From: Rhodocollybia butyracea
Taxonomy: Eukaryota; Basidiomycota; Agaricomycetes; Agaricales; Omphalotaceae
Direction: 5' to 3'
Length of the DNA stretch: 64,000 bases
Assembly (NCBI GenBank): GCA_015501585.1
Contig: JADNRY010000147.1
Span: 1-64,000 of the forward strand
Part shown: positions 23,901-36,537 of the stretch, piece by piece
Numbering within the stretch: the stretch's first letter is position 1
How the letters are laid out: each line of letters starts with the position of its first letter
Made by a program: the position numbers and the translations under genes
Notes under the pieces: model-generated
What the model was told of the DNA's origin: nothing
Database searches by the model: none
The model's input: only the letters and a program-made list of their open reading frames with translations

Positions 23901-25213
23901 TATGTAAATCTATTACTATCTTACCTCCATCGAATGAGAAGTTTTTAGAATTTAGTAGGGCATACCCATGTCACGGCTGTGCAAAAGATGACTGTAAGTG
24001 TGCAAGCCTTGATAGTACATACTACGGGTGACCGTATTTAAATTTACTGGTTCTTTGAGCGCCTTGTGAGCGCCTGACAGCCTGCGCTAAGCTCTTTGGA
24101 CTCATCACAGGTGGAAATGCATTGCCTTCATCAGATGGAAGGTTAATAGTTCCTTGAGCTAGTTTGTCTTCCTTCAACATTGCATCATCAGGCTTCAGGA
24201 TTCAGGTGGACTTGAATGATTTGTTTGTGATTTGTTCCTTTGGGCTTGAGGCAAGCTTGAGGCTCAGTTCTATTGAACTTATTAATCTCAACATATATAT
24301 CTATCAAGCTTATTCAGCCAGGGATTCAGCCGGAAACGCTGGAACGAGGCTGGAATCATGGCCCTATGCAAGCCCTATGCCAACCCAATTGAACAGCATA
24401 TCATTGATTCCACAAATGATTATTAGCATGATCTTCAAGGTGTCAATGTGATGTAGTAGTACTTGGGCCAAGACTTGGGCCAGACGGTATGGTTGATTAC
24501 CTCGGTGGCTTTACCACTGTTTACTTGAGATGTTATTGTCGCAGTGAAGCCGATCTGGGCTGCGCGCGCCGCATAGAAGTCCCGCTACCTCGCACACTTT
24601 GGGATAAGCATGAGGATATCCTTTCTTCTCTTTGCTTTCTTTATTCCTCAACCTTATTCCATTATTTTCTTTGTTCTTTCTATTTACCGCATCGGCGCAT
24701 AAAGCTTTGGGTACCTACAACTTAGCACCCCAGTTGATCACTTGATGTGTTCCTCGGACATCATGTTAGTAACTAGTCTTACAGTTATGCTATTTACTAA
24801 TGGTAGGCCAGCCTACATTTCAGATTCCATTCTATATTTATGCAAATGGCCAGTTAGATTAGTGCTGGGGTTGCTTTTTTGTCTACCTAGTAGTACCAGC
24901 TTTCAAGGAACTGGAGAGCTACTTATTGTTGGCTTACTGATGCTCAGATAATGATAACTACGATACACCAATAATCTCGGCAATAAGAATCTGTGATTTA
25001 CTGGCTACCGCTCAAATCCATTTGTCCCCGTAAGCTGGCTGCATCTGAGTCTGCTAGTAGCCTGACCTCAGCCACCATATGGTTCAGGAGGGCTCCAGGT
25101 CTGGGTTGTTAGGAAAGGTATTTGTCCTCCGTATCACATATACTGCTTTGGCATTCCATCTATATTCTTTGTTTCACCTTTATGTTTATCCATTAGTTGC
25201 TTCCACCCGGCTA
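23901..25213. other. No recognisable gene
   Basis: Short open frames only. The sequence around 24485-24730 is pyrimidine-rich with a CGCGCGCCGC patch and might be an LTR fragment, but no termini or duplications were found. Confidence 0.3.
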
Positions 25214-25451
25214 CATCAGGAAAAAGTTCCTAAAGCCCAGGCTCCCCAGAGACACCCCCCCAATCCTAGGCAACCTGAGGTAACCTGGGATACCCAGGCT
25301 CCCCCAGGTCATCCCAGGTCAACCCCAGGGCAGGCCAGGACAACCTGGGGAGCCTTGGGTATCCCAGGCTGCCTCAGGTTGCCCCAGGTTGCCTAGGATT
25401 GGGGGGGTGTCTCTGGGGAGCCTGGGCTTTAGGACTTTTTAATTCCTGATG
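25214..25451. mobile_element. Palindromic MITE copy 2 (diverged, 238 bp)
   Basis: Left CATCAGGAAAAAGTTCCTAA, right end TTAATTCCTGATG, flanked by TA on both sides (25212-25213 and 25452-25453). The arms are nearly perfect inverted repeats (GCCCAGGCTCCCCAGAGACA and its complement) around a CCCCAGG-rich centre. Shares its termini with copies 1 and 3 but not the arm sequence, so it is a different subfamily. Confidence 0.85.
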
Positions 25452-26450
25452 TACAGGCTCATCTATTCTTCCAGCCTAAAACTTATACTTGAGCCCCCAG
25501 AATCATCAGTGCATCACCCTCAGTTGTTCATACACTACAACTGAGGCTTCGTTCTACATGGGTTATTCTAAAGCCCTGAGGCAGGGTCTGAGCTCCAGCT
25601 CACTACTGGAGCCTGCAGACTCAGTAGTAGAAGCACAAAAATAATTCAGCTGTTCCACTCTTCCACATAGTATTATTGTAGTATTAGCATGTCAATATAA
25701 ACTAGTAAATACAATCTCTAATAGAGTTAATTGCTCAAGTAATTGCTAGTAAATTGGTTAGCAAGTAAGTAAGAGAAATATGCACTCAGCACTCCAGGAC
25801 TCACACATTGAAGGGTTTGACTGGGGTGCTATACTGTATGCCAGCGTGGTAGATAGAAACAGCAAAGAAAATAAAGGATCGTCTATGAAGCCTATTTAGG
25901 AATAAAGAAAACATCTTGGAAAACATAGGACTAATCCATAACACATATACTTATCCCGGGTCACACTGCGATGGCAGGACCTCTCCAGCCTGAGCCGTAA
26001 GTCTTCTTAAACAGTCTGGCAGGAAGGTAGGACTCGGAGCATACGCCGGTTCTGCGCTCAGCCCCAAAACAGCAGCTCAGTGACCTGTAAAGATTACATG
26101 CATGACTCATGACTCATGAGCGACAACTGGCCACGGTACAACGAATGTACGACTCGGATAGTAGTACATAGAAATAACACAGGGAGGGAGCAAGGGTAGC
26201 CTACACAGAGGGTATGACTGCCATATTGGAGTCCAAAGAGCTCAGTGTTGGCTTAGCATCTGTCAGGCAAGGCTCTCAAAGAATTGGTAAATGGAATAGT
26301 ACATATGGTCACTGTACCGCCAAGGTTTTGTCTTTGTACTGGTACAATTGCGAAAGCCTTTTGGATAGCCATGACTGTGCATGGGTATGCCCTACTAATA
26401 ACTTCGAAACAAGCAAGACAATAATGAATAGATAATAATAAATTGCCTGA

Positions 26451-26924
26451 TTATAATAGCAGGTGCCCGAGGTCCATGTCCCGATTTGGATCCATCAGTT
26501 CGGCGATGTCAAAATTCGTGATCCGACGTGGCAGGCCCTTCTTGCTTTCCATAGTGTAGCTTGAATGATACAAAAAAATTTTAAACTCTGCATGCTGTAT
26601 AGCTCTCGCTCCCAAAGTCTTTGGAATTACCGTTCTAAATCTCCTGGCATAACGAGTTAGGTTCATTCGACGTTCGCCATTCCTTCTGTTCTCAATTTCT
26701 ACCTCTAGTAATTTGATGTTTCTATGGAAATTGACAACATCGAACAACAATCTGCACTCTATTCCATGCCCGCATCTCTTCACCCGAAAGTGGCTCAGTG
26801 CAGCCATCGCAGTAGTCTTCCTGGTCAGATCTATCCACTTCCCAAGAGATCGGAAGTGGATGTAGAGGAAAACAAGCTGACTGCGCCTTTTTGAAGGGAT
26901 AAGTGAGCTGTACAATACACGCAA
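26451..26924 (-). CDS. Hypothetical protein, 157 aa
   Basis: A minus-strand open frame from ATG at 26924 to a stop at 26451. The middle is rich in Arg (RYARRFRTVIP) and the C-terminus MESKKGLPRRITNFDIAEL repeats, inverted, the end of the frame at 23539-23900. No domain recognised. The reuse of the same 3' segment by two otherwise different frames suggests it is a repeat, so coding status is uncertain. Confidence 0.3.
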   Translation of the reverse strand: MRVLYSSLIPSKRRSQLVFLYIHFRSLGKWIDLTRKTTAMAALSHFRVKRCGHGIECRLLFDVVNFHRNIKLLEVEIENRRNGERRMNLTRYARRFRTVIPKTLGARAIQHAEFKIFLYHSSYTMESKKGLPRRITNFDIAELMDPNRDMDLGHLLL

Positions 26925-27099
26925 TGAGTATGTCGTTACAATTCCCTTTAATTTTTAATTTTGAACCGAGACTCTTTCTAGGCAGTGCAATCCAGCGATA
27001 TCATCTCAAGAGCTCATGTTGTCGTTTGATGTCGCGCCGTTACAAGGCGAGATTAGGGTTTTTCACCAGGAGCTGGCCGTGAACGCGTGAACATGAACA

Positions 27100-28740
27100 C
27101 GCACATCCAGGCAACATCGTCCTAAATGTAGTACTGAAAGCTCGCAAGGACCGGGTGTTTTTCGTCAACCCGGAGCTCACCGGCACCAGTCACCAAGGGG
27201 GTGCGATTGTGGTGCAGATGGTGGAGGTGCCGCTGGAGGACAGGGTAAAGGCGTTTTGTGAGATATCGGTCAGTGGGTCTGGGTTTTATAATTGTTGTGA
27301 GTTTGATGCTTCAAGAAAGTTTCGCATTCCTGACTTTTTTTTTTAGCGACGAATGTTATTCAATGGGATTTGGTCCTCTTTTCAACTTAAATCCACAGAC
27401 GAGGGTATACTGCGATATTGTTCAACGGTCAACGGACACGTGGCTCTCCTCGCTCTCGATTTTTTACACGTCCTCCTCGCAGGGCTCACCACCATCCTTT
27501 CTCCTTAACTCGCCCTGCTACTACCGGATATCTTTCTCCATCTTCCTAGCATCTCACTTCCTTCTTCCCTTGCCAACAACCAAAAAGTCTCCATAACCCT
27601 CGTGGATGTATTACCCCGCATTACTTAATGTTCTCTCTCGCCTACTTTGACCAACTCTAGATCCCAAAAAGCCCGTAAATCCCCAAACTTGCAACCCATC
27701 TCATCTGGAAACTCCTCCATCTGGGCTGTTCTCAATCCCTCCATCCAACATCCTCGCCAACGGTCTCGGTACAGCATCCGCCGTGAAACCATGGCTCGCT
27801 GCATCCTCTCGGCAAACTATTGTACGCAGAGGGAGATAAGCAGGTAGATGCGGAAAAGGAGTGGCAAATTCTCATAGAGATGCGTGCTGCTATCGGGAGG
27901 GGACAGCCGAAGAGTGCGGATGCGGTGTTTTTTTGCATGGGAGGGGTCGCAGAACGCCTCTTCCTCGTACAGCTATAACTTCCTCAGAGACGTTGAATAC
28001 TGTTCTGCAGTCCGAAAAGACTGGGAAGGTGAACGCGAATGCAGGATATTCGTCGAAGGTTGTGCGGCATTTGCTGGAGAGAGGTGATGGTCGGGGATGT
28101 AGATTGTGGGAACGCGCCGACGATGGGTGATGGGAATGGTGCGAGTCCGAGTGGGAACGGCTTGTTGGAGGTCTTGAGGCGGCGCGGCGATTGGGTATGT
28201 TCTTTTATTGTTTTTGTATCGTTCATTTTTACTGACTCCTTGGTCTTTCTTGGAACCAGCCCTCGATATCCCTAGCTCTCAAAACCGTAAAAGACCTTCA
28301 AGAGGTCGACGTCGTCGCGTGTTTGAGTTTCGTACTTGCGTGACACCGGCAAAGCCAGGCTCAGGATAAATCCCAACGAGCTCAGGGGACCTCAAGCGAT
28401 GCAATGCAGGTGGACTCTCCGCCAAGTCTGGGTGTCGGCACGGATGCAGACGTCCCAACTCTCCCGGCGTTTTTGAGTCTCCTACTGCACGCGCGGTTTT
28501 CTGCTTCCACTGCGTCTTCGAACACCACCACTTCCCTGAATTCGTTGAACTCAACTTCCAACACCTTAACCGTACCCACCTCAGTCGCCTCCGCCATGCC
28601 GACCTTCTCAACCCCCGCTCTCCGTTTTGCTTTCCGGCGCTATCTCTCCCACGTCGATGACGTGATATGTATTCTCGCAAGTACTCAGTTATATAAGATG
28701 CTTCTAGCACAGAATATAGCAAGTAAAAGGAGTTGATGAG
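27100..28740 (+). pseudogene. Decayed multi-exon gene of unknown function
   Basis: CpG-rich, coding-like plus-strand segments appear in shifting frames: NIVLNVVLKARKDRVFFVNPELTG (residues partly joined across a frame break, about 27115-27180), VQMVEVPLEDRVKAFCEIS (to 27270), EKEWQILIEMRAAIGRG (about 27860-27905) and FFCMGGVAERLFLVQL (to 27975). A plausible intron GTATGT..CCAG (about 28195-28260) joins LLEVLRRRGDW to PSISLALKTVKDLQEVDVVA. The last segment reads VDSPPSLGVGTDADVPTLPA (28404 on). Composition and codon texture differ from the surrounding transposons, so this may be a former host gene. I cannot name the family. Confidence 0.35.
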
Positions 28741-28885
28741 GACTCTTCCGAGATTGGCTCAGATTGCCGGCGGTCCGGGCTCATCTCAAGGAGACTCCCG
28801 CCATCTAAGCAAGGGGACTATATACTTAAAAAGTGCATAAAGTAGCTGTCTAAGGGATAATTAGCCTAAACTTGGGAAATATTTA

Positions 28886-29987
28886 ATGTTTGGTGAACAG
28901 GCTATCAATTGTGCTCAGTCTATCTACTATACCGTATTAACGGCTGTAACAGCCGTCAAAATACGGTCAATATGGTTACTTACCGTCATGTATGCCGTGC
29001 CGTATCAAGAACATCGAGGGGTCAATATGGTACCGTTCTGTTGCAGAGCCCTAGCTGGTAGTTGGGGATTGCTGGGCAGCAGCATTAAGGATATCTTCAT
29101 CAATGTACCAGACGCCAGATTGCTTATAGTTGACATTCTGTGGCCACATGCATATAGATGGCGCTCTGTTCATTTCGTCAAACTGGAATTTTTTCCGAGG
29201 AATGAACCCAGAAAAGAACTAACGATGCTAGAATCATTTACATTTATGCCTGGATCCACTGGCCCTCAGGAGAGTCCCAAACCCATACTCACGTGGTCTA
29301 ATTCGCCGAGGCTGCACACGCTCAGCCTCAACATCTCCATACATGTCCTCGACCAACTAGTATTTCCATGGCATCAGATCCAGCATCTCACAATGGAAAA
29401 CATCGATGTTGACGAGATGCACTTGGCTCTCTGACTATCCACCTCCCTCATCTCAGCCACATTCAACTATGATACCAATGTTAATGTGGAATTTCCTCCA
29501 GATGGATCTCTGGCTCCTCATGACCTTGATCTGGGCGCCAACATCTACGCCTGGGGACGACAAGGCACATACACATATGTATATGTCTCCAGGACAGATG
29601 CTGCCCTTTTTGCAAGAATTTGGGATCCAGATGCCCAGTCCGAGTAGTGCGCTGAGGGATCTCACGAGCCATGATAAGATTGAAGTGGTTGTCAGGATTA
29701 TCGAGTCAAGATTCGAGCACCCGGATACCAGTTCCCCAAATGGCCAGAATAACATGAATAACACAAACACGCAGAACCAGAACAGCCAGAACAGCCAGAA
29801 CAGCCAGAACAGCCCAAATACTCACATCCCAAATACCCCAAATCACGTACCATCTCCTGCCACCCACACGGGAACCATTCTCAAGTGGATCCACCTCGGA
29901 CGTCTCTGGGCTGCGTGCATGCCTGATAAACTCACACAACGCCTCCATGCGCTTGAAGATGTGGGTTTGAAAATCTCCGGGTTGTAA
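28886..29987 (+). pseudogene. F-box/LRR-like protein, probably frameshifted
   Basis: 28886-29434 encodes a protein whose second half (LESFTFMPG, SPRLHTLSLNISIHVLDQL, PWHQIQHLTMENIDVDEMHL) has the leucine-rich texture of the large basidiomycete F-box family, though the F-box itself is not visible. A second frame (29406-29987), offset from the first, carries VVVRIIESRFEHPD, a low-complexity Asn/Gln/Ser tract, and a C-terminus LGRLWAACMPDKLTQRLHAL. The two frames overlap out of phase, so a frameshift or an unseen intron lies near 29430. The family assignment is tentative. Confidence 0.4.
29766..29816 (+). repeat. AACAGCCAG/AACACAAAC coding microsatellite
   Basis: CAGAACAGC-type triplet-compatible repeats encode an NSQNSQ tract in the F-box-like frame; tandem in-frame units suggest replication slippage. 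Confidence 0.8.
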
Positions 29988-32900
29988 GAAGTGTAAGTGT
30001 TTCAGCTTTCAGCGGCGCGCTCATGTATGCTATGCTTAAAACTCGAAATTAGTGTTTTCCATGTAGTACATTTGCAGAAAGCTCCTCAAAGTACCGCAGG
30101 TGCCTTATCCCAACAATGAAATGAAATACAAAATGAAATACAAAATACACAAACTCTTTCATTCACTAGTGATCCCCTTGTGGGGGATTTTCGACATAGC
30201 TTGCTGGGCATTATGTGTGGCCCTGAGGACACTTCATGGTTTGGTCCTCTACGTTGAAAGGTTGATAAACTCACCAGTAAGCCCAACAAAACTTCATAGA
30301 ACATCAGCTTCATCAGGAATTTAGTGCCAACTCTGGCACTAACTCATCATTTACACGTGTAATCCGCATTCCAAGGAACTCAGTTGGTTCTCCTAGATCA
30401 CGACATTCCCATAATTTCATAAACTCATTTTTCTTTTTAAGAACAAGATCTTTGTCCTTGCCAAAAAAGAGTGCGTCATCAACATAGATGATGGCATTTA
30501 TGGTTTTGCCATTTGATTTAAAGATGTATACACCAGCATCTGAAGAGCAGCGCTTAAACCCAATTTTCCCATGGAGGCATTACATTCCTTGCACCAGGAT
30601 AAGCTAGCTTGTGTCAGTCCGTATAATGCATGATGTAACCGCCATACTTTTGGTGTGCCTTCTTTAATGAAGTCTTTAGGTTGTTCCATCTAGATCTCCT
30701 CATCTAGCTTGCCATAAAGAAAAGCCTGTTTGACATCAAGAGCCTGGATTTCCCAGTCCTCCAATGCGGCTAAAGCTAGGAGAGTTTGTACAGTTTCAAA
30801 CCGGGCAAGTGGTGAGAACAACTCATCATAATCCACACCTTCTACTTGTGAAAAACCTTTTGCTACGAGTCGGGCTTTATAGCGACCATCAGATTTTTTT
30901 AGTAAAAACCCATCGACAACAGATAGGTTTGCAACCTTTTGGTAGATCAACTACTTCAAAAACATTTCATTTCTTCAAACCATTGATCTTTTTCTTTCTT
31001 TCAGCAGATGGTAAATGACAATATGATGTTGGAGAAATCCAATTATCAGGATTATTCCTAGCAGCTGCGTGTTTAGCAGGTATCATTTTACTGTCAAGAT
31101 CTGTGATAAAAGATGATTCTTCTAGAGAATCAGAGATCACTTGCAAAAGAAGGTATTTTTGTAATTCAACTCCTCCTTCCTGAGCTAGTTTAGTCAGAAG
31201 TGCTTCCTCTTCTATGTCAGAATCCAGATTAGCGCCAGGTGGTGGCGGTGTGACCATACGGTCATCAGGATTCAATGGACGTGGTGGTGGAACCAGTGGC
31301 GGAACTTGATCAGGAACTATATTGCGAGCAGGCACAAGTCCACGTCTAGTGTGTCCAAAGTGCTCAGCACATTCTTCACGATCAGCTTGTCGGCTCCAAG
31401 TGCCAGGCGTGGGTATCATGCCAGGGCGCAAGGGTGCACAGCATTCTCTGGTGGGGTTCACACGTTTCCATGCTTCAATGTCTTCAGGATGGTAGCTGAA
31501 TGGATTAGGATTGGGAACAGGTGGTGAAGGGTCTCTTGCTTGAGGTGGAGGGGTGGGTGATCAAGATGGTACCGGAGGATCGGAATTTGGAGCATCATCA
31601 TCACCAGGCAGATCTGGATCTGGGCCAGCTGGTGGACTGTGCAGTCCATTATCCGGTTCAGTAAACGGTTGTGGTTGATCTTCCGGGAATTCTGGATCAA
31701 ATGGAATGTCTGCACCATTACCATTTAAAGGTTGCGAAGGTTTCACAGGCGTGGGAGGAACAGGTATAGTGGGTTTTACTCCAGAATCAGATTCGGATTT
31801 GCACTGTGGAAACCATTTCTCATAGAAAGTTGCTTGTGCAGCATGCACTATGGAATTATCGCTACACATGAATAGATATCCTTTGCTTCCTTGATCATAT
31901 CCAATGAAAGTCATCGCTTCAGAGTGTGGAGATTGTTTATTTTTTTGCTTGTCAATAGGAATAAAGACATAAGCACCACAGCCAAAGGTTCTGAAGTACA
32001 AGACATCAGGCTTCTTTTTGAGAAAACCTTCAATTGGTGTCTTCCAGTTCAATCAACGGATCAGTGTGTGGTTGTACACATGTACTCCTGTGGAATATGA
32101 AAATTGCCACCAGAACTCTGGACAGCATGCATGGTGTCGCATGGCTTTGGATTTTTCCATGAGTGTACGGTTGATACATTCCGCTCTACCATTCTGTTGA
32201 TGAACATAAGGTTCGGACATTTGAATATCAATACCCTCGGATTTGAGAAAGGAAGTAAATTCCTTTGAGATAAGCTCTCCCCCTCGATCTATGCGGAAAC
32301 GCACAAGTTTGCGTCCAGTTTGTTTTTCAGCCCAAGATTTGAAATCCTTGAAGGCTTGAAACGCTTCTGATTTTTGTCGCAGCATGATTGAAGTCACATG
32401 AGAAGAGCAGTCATCCAGCAGAGTGATCACAAATTTAAATTTATGATAAGAGATGGTTGGAATTTCAACCATATCTGTGTGAATTAAATCCATAGGATTG
32501 GATGCTCGTTTCTCGGACTTAGGATATGCTTTGGAGGCAGCCTTTCCAAGCGCACAACCTTTGCATGGAGATTCTTTATCTGGTATTGACAACTCAGGTA
32601 GTCCGTTGACATTTCCAGGAGCATTGTGTAATATGACATCGCCGGGATGTGCAAAACGGTTATGCCAGGTGTTAAAATCATTAGGAGATGATATCATGCC
32701 TATCTCAGATTTCACTACATCGGCCTTTAGCCAGTGAATATTATCCCTGTCGTTATTGGGATATAAGGTCATGACTATTGAGTCATCATCCGTCTTACAA
32801 ATAACTGATTTTTCAACGTTAATAGTTGTGTAACAACCCTGTCAATTTAATAAACCAACAGATAGAAGTCAGTGTGTGCAATGCAGTTGGAAAAACATTG

Positions 32901-34053
32901 GGTGTAACTTACTAGTTGTGAGGATTTTTCCTTCGCCGTTGTCATGCCTTATGTAGATGGTTCCGGCACCTTCAATAAAGGTTGACATATGTTTGTCAGC
33001 AGTCTGGACAGGTATCAGATGTGTGAATTTTTTATAAGACACAAAGTCTTGCCAATAAGGAGTGAAATATCCAGATGCACCGGAATCAAGCAGCCATGTA
33101 TTAAATATCTGACTAAGGTTCTTATTTGCACCATGCACATCATTGGAAACCATTTTATTTAATCTACCCTCACTAGGAGGTACAGAGTTCAAGAAGCGTG
33201 GAGAATGTGATACATAAGGTCCATTTGGACTGTTCAATATTCCAGCCATATTATTGAACATCTGTTGTAATGAGTGCAATTGGTCAATGAATTTTTCCTT
33301 AAAACTATTAAGGGAAGCTTGCTAGAAAATAAGGCGCTCATCTCCAGAGCCATACATTTCCTTGTAATCATCAATGTCCATATTGACTTTGGTCTGAGGC
33401 CAGAGGTGATCGGAGAGATTGACCTCTACTTCCTCAATCTTCATCCTGTCAAGGACAGAGTTGTGGGAGGCTTCATGGAGGAAGCTGTCATTAATGCGCA
33501 AGGCAAGGCATGTGGCAAAGTTAGAGACATTGGAAGTCTCAACTTCAGCTGATTCATGAGCCTTTCCTTTGCCTTTACCACCTTTCTTTCCACGGCATGT
33601 CTTTTTGTCTTTGTCAGAAGAGGAGGACCAGTCATTAGAAGGTTTGCTGTCTGGGTAAGGCGCTCCCTTCTTGTTGTCTTTCTTCTTTTTCTGATCATTC
33701 CAAGAAGATTTGGAGTCAGATTGACGTTTGACGCAGGAGATGCGGGCCGCAAGTGAGGTAGCGTTGGATTGGCGGTGGCAATACTCATCCTGAATAATCG
33801 GCATGATATTGGATGGAGTAAGGAGAGTAGCATCTCAAGAAAGGATTGTCATCGCAAGACTATCCCATTGAGTAGGAAGGGCGGCCAAGAGGATCATAGC
33901 TTTTACTGGTTTGGGAAGAATAAGACCAGAGCCGTCAAGGCGGGAGAAGGTTGATGTCAATGAAGCCAAGGCTAGGGTGGGATTGGCCCTTCCATCAATT
34001 TGGAAGTTAATGGCCTCTTTAAAGATGCCAAAAGTACCGGCAGAGCTGGGTTT

Positions 34054-34459
34054 TATCACAAATCTAAGCTCACCTGCTTAATGTGTTGATAGGGGAAGTA
34101 AGAAGCTAAGTGTGAGAGAGATGCTTGTATGAAGACAATAAGATGTTCTTGAGTCTGGGGACTGTAGGAGCAGACCCCACTACTTATATACATGTGTAAC
34201 TAAATAGGACCCAGAGTACTTTACTCTGGGTAGTTCCAGAAGGTTCTACTGTCAAGGTTCTACTATCTGTCAAAAGGTGTCACCATCTGTCAAAGGTGAC
34301 ACTGTCTGTCAAGGTTAGACAGTAATACATCTGGTATCTATCTATTTTAAGTAATAAATAAGATATAGATCTAATGTAATGATAAGCCCATGGCACAGAT
34401 AAGATATTGATAGATAAGATAAAATATAAGATAAAGCAAATGAATAGAAATCTGTGACA
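34054..34459 (-). mobile_element. Solo LTR, 406 bp, in copia gag
   Basis: On the minus strand it starts TGTCACAGATTTC and ends AGATTTGTGATA (probably TGTGACA with one C-to-T change). It is flanked by the 5-bp duplication GGTTT on the plus strand (34049-34053 and 34460-34464). A minus-strand TATA motif (TATATAAGTAG) lies about 34182-34190. Direct short repeats CTGTCAAAGGTG-like fill 34255-34315. Removal rejoins gag IKKIYGKP to SAGTFGIFKEA. Confidence 0.8.
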
Positions 34460-34646
34460 GGTTTTCCATAGATCTTTTTGATTTCAGCCCAGGTTTTGTA
34501 TGCTTCATCCTTTAGGATCTGATGTCATCAGGAAGTCGGAGGGCAATTAAGCCCATGGCTTGGTCATCAAGGTTGTCCCAGTCGTCAATCTCTTTCTGTA
34601 TGTCAGGAAGCGGACTATGCGCCTTAAAGGGAAACAAGCGCGTTGG

Positions 34647-35284
34647 AGCGCTTAATGGGAATCAGCCGATACAATGGACCGGCAGCACTCTATCAATCAA
34701 TACATTGAGTTAATCGGAGATAGAATTAGTGATTTGACACTCCATGGAACCCTTTTCAGAGTTTACTTAATTATCTGAATGACTCATATCATATTAAGTA
34801 GTCATATGTAGTCAATTCTCGGTACCATAAGTAGAGAGTCAGTATTACACCAAAGGGGTCACATAAGGGAACCGGGGGGTACCGAAACACTATAAAAGGG
34901 GCCTGTGATTCGATTCTGTTTCCCCAGACTTCTTATTTTGTAACCATCATCTTGTGAATATACACTCTGACTACTATCTTGAGAGAACACCTTGAGAACT
35001 ATCCATTAACTTGATACTTATTGAGCATTACCACTAAGTATATTGTTTTGAAGCCTATATTGAGTATTATTCCAGTATAGTGATCTTACCAGCATCCCTG
35101 ACAAGTTACTGAGCTATTCCAGTAGTAATTACAACCTACCACACCTATTGTGACGATTACTGAGCTTTTCCAGTAATACTTACAATTTATTACATCTGTT
35201 GAGACTGTAGCAATCCAGTATATACCAAACCTAAGGCTAATCTACTGCCTAGTGAACCCGGAACTTGAGTATATAGATTACAGT
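34647..35284 (+). mobile_element. Second insertion in copia gag, probable solo LTR
   Basis: About 638 bp of non-coding DNA separate the N-terminal gag (35543-35285) from the next gag segment (before 34640). The candidate 5-bp duplication is GTTGG (34642-34646 and 35285-35289). A plus-strand TATA box TATAAAAGG is at 34891, followed by short repeats TGAGCTATTCCAGTAGTAAT (near 35110 and 35160). The ends AGCGCT..TACAGT are not canonical TG..CA, so the exact boundaries are uncertain. Confidence 0.55.
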
Positions 35285-35559
35285 GTTGGCAAAGGAGAAT
35301 TGTATTCAACTCTTCACACTGTCGCTCAGTGGTCGTGATATCCACATCTTTGTTGGTCTTGTGGGTGCCAGCTTTGACTTCGTCAGCAGTAGCTTTGCGA
35401 TATTGGCGGACAGGTTGAGTGGAACGGCCACAAACAACAGACCAGCAACGAGAGGCTCTGAGGAGCACAGTCATTGAACTAGACCATGAGGGGTAGTTAG
35501 CCCCATTGAGGAGAGGAACACTAGAGAGGTTTGAGAGAGACATGTTGATAAGGTTCTAG

Positions 35560-36535
35560 AAAAAGTAGAGCAACAGTCAGTGACGTGCTTCCACAGGTTG
35601 TGGGCTCAGATCATAACAACAAAGTTGGAACCCAATGACAAGTGTTTTCAGTGTTGATCGCATATAATTATCCATCCATTTTCCATCCACTGATCCAATC
35701 ATTCCAATTTGGACTCAGTCACTTAAGTTGATTGGAACACAAGTAGGGTAACTGAATGCCAAGAATATGTGTTCAGTCAACGTTCAGATGTGCTTTGCAG
35801 CACAATCAAACAGTATCCCTTCAGCATGTGAAGAACTTAAGGCAAGCAGCAGGTAGGTAATATGTATGTACAGTTATTCTACAAAGGCCAAGAACCCAAT
35901 GATTGTTTGCAGTTTGCCAGCGGATGCACATGAATGCTTTTATGGCTATTATAGCGGTGACCCCAAGTCTACCTGGCAGGGAATAAAACCCTAAAGGGAA
36001 TGCCATCACAGCAAAGCCCTTAAACAGTTTGTTCAATCATCGGGTGCCTATGTAAATACATGTGTGTGTCAGTGTGCAAAGTCATGTATATTTTTGAACA
36101 ATGCAGGAATGGAGAGAAATGCAATCCATGAATGTTACCATGTACCATGACCAGCTATGCACAACATGCAAACTTTGTACACTCCAGGAATGATCATTGG
36201 ACGTTCATTGAACACTGTCTAACCAAGTGCAGTAAGCACAATGGAGGGCACAACATGCGTTGTTGAAGCAATCCGGGGCCCATAACCTGTAGAAACAGCA
36301 GTCAGTCAACACAAGGTTGACAGCATACTCACCTTAGAGTGTGTGGAGGTTACAGAAGATATGAGAGTGCTTGTTGAGAGCAGAACAAGTGTCCAGACGA
36401 ATAGTAGGATTCTTGGTTATTGTTACAGGTAAATATCTGCAGTATTTATACTACAGAATATAATAAACCCTATAACAATGTATGAGTCTACTTGAGTCAT
36501 ACTGCTAAGCATAGTGCATATACATGTGCATAATG
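35560..36535 (-). promoter_or_regulatory. Probable copia 5' LTR/leader region
   Basis: Upstream (to the right) of the gag start lies about 1 kb without coding. On the minus strand it contains a TATA-like TATAAATACTGCAG (about 36440), then a long leader ending GGGTTCCAACTTTG, followed by TTATGATCTGAGCCC just before gag, which could be the primer-binding junction. LTR ends were not resolved because no 3' copy exists in the window. Confidence 0.4.
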
Positions 36536-36537
36536 TA

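Larger units (their letters stand above)
30340..35543 (-). pseudogene. Ty1/copia retrotransposon polyprotein, decayed and 3' truncated
   Basis: Reads right to left. Gag starts at 35543 (MSLSNLSSVPLLNGANYPSW) and continues at about 34640-34500 (DWDNLDDQAMGLIALRLPDD, TWAEIKKIYGKP), then 34050 (FGIFKEAINFQ, LLAALPTQWDSL). Aspartic protease: TWLLDSGAS near 33090. GAG-pre-integrase: FNTWHNRFAHPGD (about 32660). Integrase core: D of HTDMVE, D of RIDRGGE and E of QQNGRAECINR (to about 32200). Reverse transcriptase: GYKARLVAKGF-type KARLVAKGFSQVEGVDYDE (30870) and IIYVDDA (about 30485). The order PR-IN-RT is Ty1/copia. Stops at 32053 and 31561 both fit CGA-to-TGA. RNase H and the 3' LTR are not seen, so the element is cut near 30340. 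Two insertions interrupt gag (34054-34459, 34647-35284). Confidence 0.85.

Noticed and set aside
32839..32912. A 74-nt GTAAGT..CAG intron inside the copia pol gene
   Set aside because: The splice ends look canonical, but joining them puts the two sides in different phases, so an indel or decay is as likely as an intron.
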